Origin: Liolophura sinensis
Lineage: Eukaryota > Mollusca > Polyplacophora > Chitonida > Chitonidae
NCBI RefSeq assembly: GCF_032854445.1
Contig: NC_088305.1
Coordinates: forward strand, 30,716,628-30,777,644
Length of the DNA: 61,017 nucleotides
Direction: 5' to 3'
Shown here: positions 57,753-61,017 of the stretch, one piece after another
How positions within the stretch are numbered: the first letter of the stretch is position 1
How the letters are laid out: each line of letters starts with the position of its first letter
Notes under the pieces: model-generated
Seen by the model: the letters and a program-made list of their open reading frames with translations, nothing else
What the model was told of the DNA's origin: nothing
Database searches by the model: none
Made by a program: the position numbers and the translations under genes

Positions 57753-60700
57753 GAATGAATGAATGAATGATTATGACTTTACGCCACATCGGCAATATTT
57801 CAGCCATATCGTGGCGAGAACAAGGTGAAAACAAGAGACGGTTAAGGTTTTCGATATGATAATATGAACATTAAAAGTAAAACAAAAAGTACAGACATAT
57901 TTAAAATCGCATAAAAGAAAAAATAAGAGTTAAAACTCGAAAACCAGGGTTATATATTACATGTATAAATCTATATGTATATAACTGTTGATATATAGAT
58001 ATTTATGACGATTAAAATTTATATTTTATGATATAGGCCAATGGCCTTTAAATAATTTATGACAACATCGCCAGCGATGCTGTCAAATAAATCATATATA
58101 GAGTTGACTGTGTAGAACCTTTGCCGAACATGGGCAAAGTCTACACAGTCAACCAGAATATGTTTAATGCCATATTGAGCATCACATCCAACACACTCGG
58201 GAGCACTGCTCCCATCCAAGATGAAATTGTGTGTTAGACGAGAATGTCCAATACGGCATCTGGTTAACACGACTTGGTCTCTACGAGACATATCAAGTGT
58301 ATATGAATTAAAGCCAATGACAGGATGAATGGCATGCAGTTTATTGTAAAACTGCAGATCCCATTCACCCTGCCAAAGGCGACGAATATATTTAAGAATA
58401 TTAGACTTAAAATCATTATATGGTATTTTAACTTTCGACAAAGGTTTAGTAAGGGCAGCTTTTGCCTCCCTGTCCACGGCTGTGTTTCCATGGATACCAA
58501 CATGACTTGGAATCCAAAAGAATAGGATATCTTTACCTCTTTTAATTAGTTTTCGGTGTATGGCTAATATTTCGAAGATCAACGGATTTTTAAATTTATT
58601 ATTCTGTATTGCCAAAAGGCTGGAAAGCGAGTCACTGCATATCACAGCCCTCTGAGCATGCCCAGAAGAGACATATGATAAGGCCAGGAGTATAGCCCTG
58701 GCCTCTGCAGAAAAGATTGAAGACGAGGATGGAAGACGAAGAGAAGCAACTCGCTGCTCTAAGACAGCTGCAGCTGCAACCCTATCCCCATCCTTTGACC
58801 CATCAGTATATATAAATTTATAATCCGAATATTTAGCCTTAATTTCAGCAAAACCTTGCTGAATTATAAGAGGATTTGTATTTGATTTATTATATTTACG
58901 TAGATCAAATATTAATTTAGGTTGTGGAAAAAGCCATGGTGGGGACTCCGGAAAACACACCGGAGCTATGTCCCCAAGTTTAATGTTGGCTTCCACAATA
59001 TGGTCCCTAACACGAACACCGAACGAAGGGATCTTGTTAGGACATTTAGTATATTTGTCTACATACAATGGATTGAAAACACAGTCGTAGGCAGGGTTTG
59101 TTGGATGAGCTTTAAGCTTTGTAGCATATTGAAGGCTCAGTTTTATACGTCGGTTATATAAAGAAGGCTCGTTTGCCTCCACGTATAAACTTTCTACTGG
59201 TGAGGTCCTAAAAGCACCAAGGCTGAGCCTCAAACCTTGGTGATGAACAGGATCCAACATTTTAATATACGACTTCCTAGCGGAACCGTAAATGATGGAT
59301 CCATAGTCCAATTTAGACCTCAGCAGAGAACGATATAAATTAAGTAAAACTGATCGGTCAGCACCCCAATCGGTGCTAGACACGACCTTAATTATATCGA
59401 GAGCCTTTGTACATTTAGCTTTAAGCATTTTAATATGAGGTATAAATGATAATTTTCTATCGAATATAACCCCTAAAAATTTATTTTCTCCAACAATTTT
59501 CACTGGTTTACCACAAAAATTAAGTTCAGGGTCAAGATGAAATTTCCGTTGATTACAAAAATGCATACCGACGGTTTTAGATGTTGAAAATCTAAAACCA
59601 TTGGCAACTGCCCATTTCTCGATCTTATTGAGACAAAGCTGCAGTTGCCGCTCGATGTTATTCATATTTTTAGCACGGTAGCATATCAGGAAATCATCTA
59701 CATATAAAAAACCCTCTGTGCCAGATGTCAATGTTTTAGCCAAACTATTAATTTTTATGCTAAATAGTGTTGGTGAAAGGATACTGCCCTGGGGTACACC
59801 CATTTCCTGCTCATAAGAGTCAGAAAGAGTGGACCCCACCCTTACCTTAAACTGACGATCGGATAAAAATTCTGATATAAATATTGATAATCGGCCTTTA
59901 AGACCCATATCCGTGAGGTCTTTTAAAATACCATATTTCCATGTGGTGTCGTAAGCCTTCTCAAGGTCAAAAAATATGGACACCACATGTTCGTTATTAA
60001 TGAATCCATCTCGTATAAAGGTTTCGAAGCGAACAAGGTGATCCATAGTGGATCTACCTTGACGAAAACCACATTGTATATTAGAAAGTAACTTGTTGGT
60101 TTCAAGAAACCAAACAAGTCTATGATTTATCATCCGTTCCATAGTCTTACAGACACAGCTGGTAAGAGCTATGGGACGGTAATTATTTGGATCATTATGA
60201 TCCTTACCCGGTTTGGGAACCGGGATAATACACGCCTCCCTCCATGACGGTGGAAAATTACCAGTTATCCAAATATCATTAAGCAAGTCCAAGAGAGTCT
60301 CCAGTGGCTCAGGTGGTAAATGGTTCAAAAACTTATAATATACGTTATCAGGCCCACAAGCAGTATCATGGGCCTTTTTTAGTGCAGTTTTAAGTTCCTC
60401 GATATTAAATGGACAATTATAATCTTCTAAATTTTTAGAAGAAAAGGGCAATTTAGTTCTCTCCTTCTGGTTTTTAATATGTTGGAATTTTTTAGTATAG
60501 TTCTCAGAAGAAGATTTTGTTGAAATTGTTTCAGCTAATTTATTGGCTATATCAGATGGAGAGGTTAATATATTATCTCCATCTTTCAAATGCTGGACTT
60601 TGGCTTTATTATTTTTGCCCTTAAGTTTCTGAACCATGTTCCAGACCTTACGCATGGGTGTTTTTGACGTAATGCCCGAAACAAAGTTCCGCCAACAAGA

Positions 60701-61017
60701 TCGTCTCTTGGACTTGAGTAATCGACGAGCCTTAGCTCGAAAATTACGAACCTGGTTTAAGTTATTATCAGTAGGACAATGATTAAATCTACGTTCAGCC
60801 TTTTTACGGTCATTTATGGCTTTACGACAGTCATTGTCGTACCAGGGTTTACTTTTGGATTTTGGATTTGTCGAGGTCTTTGGTATAGTTCTATCGGCAG
60901 CTCGTAATACAAGCTCGTTAAATTTTAACACAGGATCATCTGCTGCTTTGAGGATCTCTGGAGAGATATCAGCCTCACAGAACATCTCAAATGCGATCCA
61001 ATCTGCTTTATCGAATT
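57753..61017 (-). mobile_element. LINE copy F, cut by the window end
   Basis: The (GAAT)n tail is at 57753-57770, followed by the 3' UTR and ORF2 open up to the window edge. Same family as A and B, with more differences. Confidence 0.92.
58019..61017 (-). CDS. LINE copy F ORF2, partial (RT, RNase H)
   Basis: Open from the window edge (codons FDKADWIAFEMFCEAD) to the stop at 58019, 998 or more codons. Contains RT motifs DLEKAYD, GVPQGS and YVDDF, RNase H motifs YTDGSK, SAEARA, SDSL and HGNTAVDREAK, and the terminal CVGCDAQYGIKHILVDC. The endonuclease lies outside the window. No frameshift or stop. HGNTAVDREAK (for VADREAK in A and B) keeps the catalytic Asp. Confidence 0.93.
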   Translation of the reverse strand, partial: FDKADWIAFEMFCEADISPEILKAADDPVLKFNELVLRAADRTIPKTSTNPKSKSKPWYDNDCRKAINDRKKAERRFNHCPTDNNLNQVRNFRAKARRLLKSKRRSCWRNFVSGITSKTPMRKVWNMVQKLKGKNNKAKVQHLKDGDNILTSPSDIANKLAETISTKSSSENYTKKFQHIKNQKERTKLPFSSKNLEDYNCPFNIEELKTALKKAHDTACGPDNVYYKFLNHLPPEPLETLLDLLNDIWITGNFPPSWREACIIPVPKPGKDHNDPNNYRPIALTSCVCKTMERMINHRLVWFLETNKLLSNIQCGFRQGRSTMDHLVRFETFIRDGFINNEHVVSIFFDLEKAYDTTWKYGILKDLTDMGLKGRLSIFISEFLSDRQFKVRVGSTLSDSYEQEMGVPQGSILSPTLFSIKINSLAKTLTSGTEGFLYVDDFLICYRAKNMNNIERQLQLCLNKIEKWAVANGFRFSTSKTVGMHFCNQRKFHLDPELNFCGKPVKIVGENKFLGVIFDRKLSFIPHIKMLKAKCTKALDIIKVVSSTDWGADRSVLLNLYRSLLRSKLDYGSIIYGSARKSYIKMLDPVHHQGLRLSLGAFRTSPVESLYVEANEPSLYNRRIKLSLQYATKLKAHPTNPAYDCVFNPLYVDKYTKCPNKIPSFGVRVRDHIVEANIKLGDIAPVCFPESPPWLFPQPKLIFDLRKYNKSNTNPLIIQQGFAEIKAKYSDYKFIYTDGSKDGDRVAAAAVLEQRVASLRLPSSSSIFSAEARAILLALSYVSSGHAQRAVICSDSLSSLLAIQNNKFKNPLIFEILAIHRKLIKRGKDILFFWIPSHVGIHGNTAVDREAKAALTKPLSKVKIPYNDFKSNILKYIRRLWQGEWDLQFYNKLHAIHPVIGFNSYTLDMSRRDQVVLTRCRIGHSRLTHNFILDGSSAPECVGCDAQYGIKHILVDCVDFAHVRQRFYTVNSIYDLFDSIAGDVVINYLKAIGLYHKI

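Overview
The window is animal nuclear DNA. Two multi-exon genes have GT-AG introns, and the rest is tRNA-derived SINEs, LINE retrotransposons, a Tc1-type DNA transposon and many minisatellites. The SINE and LINE types and the frequent ACATGTA words suggest a lophotrochozoan, probably a mollusc. That placement is an inference; no species can be read from the sequence.

Region 1 (1 to about 28 kb, + strand) holds the 3' two thirds of a FERM-domain gene, the orthologue of vertebrate EPB41L5 and Drosophila yurt. Twelve exons between 563 and 24250 join in one open frame of 768 codons plus stop. They run from the last part of the FERM domain, through the FERM-adjacent region and a long proline/serine-rich tail, to a C-terminal TTEL. 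The 5' exons lie before the window. Introns carry at least two SINE families and seven or more minisatellites.

Region 2 (about 30.9 to 42.8 kb, - strand) holds the complete gene for the meiotic recombination cofactor PSMC3IP (HOP2). Nine exons from ATG at 42798 to TGA at 31116 encode 212 residues, close to the human length. It is convergent with the FERM gene. Its introns hold arrays with periods of 22, 29, 51, 67, 68 and about 86 bp.

Region 3 (about 43.1 to 61.0 kb) is a head-to-tail stack of one LINE family, all on the - strand: copy F (cut by the window end), A (both ORFs intact), B (full length, split by a 1510-bp Tc1-like element with an intact transposase), then three short 3' pieces C, D and E. 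ORF1 is a three-knuckle gag-like protein. ORF2 has endonuclease, reverse transcriptase, RNase H and a terminal CCHC motif, as in I-clade (Nimb-like) LINEs. ORF1 and ORF2 overlap as TAATG.

The most unusual signal is that several minisatellites appear to be seeded on splice signals. A 38-bp array repeats the 5' splice junction of a FERM-gene exon, with the +1 G changed to A in all six copies. A 68-bp array repeats the exon 4 donor junction of PSMC3IP and contains a stronger decoy donor. A roughly 115-bp array ends at a splice acceptor. A 22-bp array repeats a plausible branch-point region. A 59-bp array just after a donor carries about 17 GTAAGT words.
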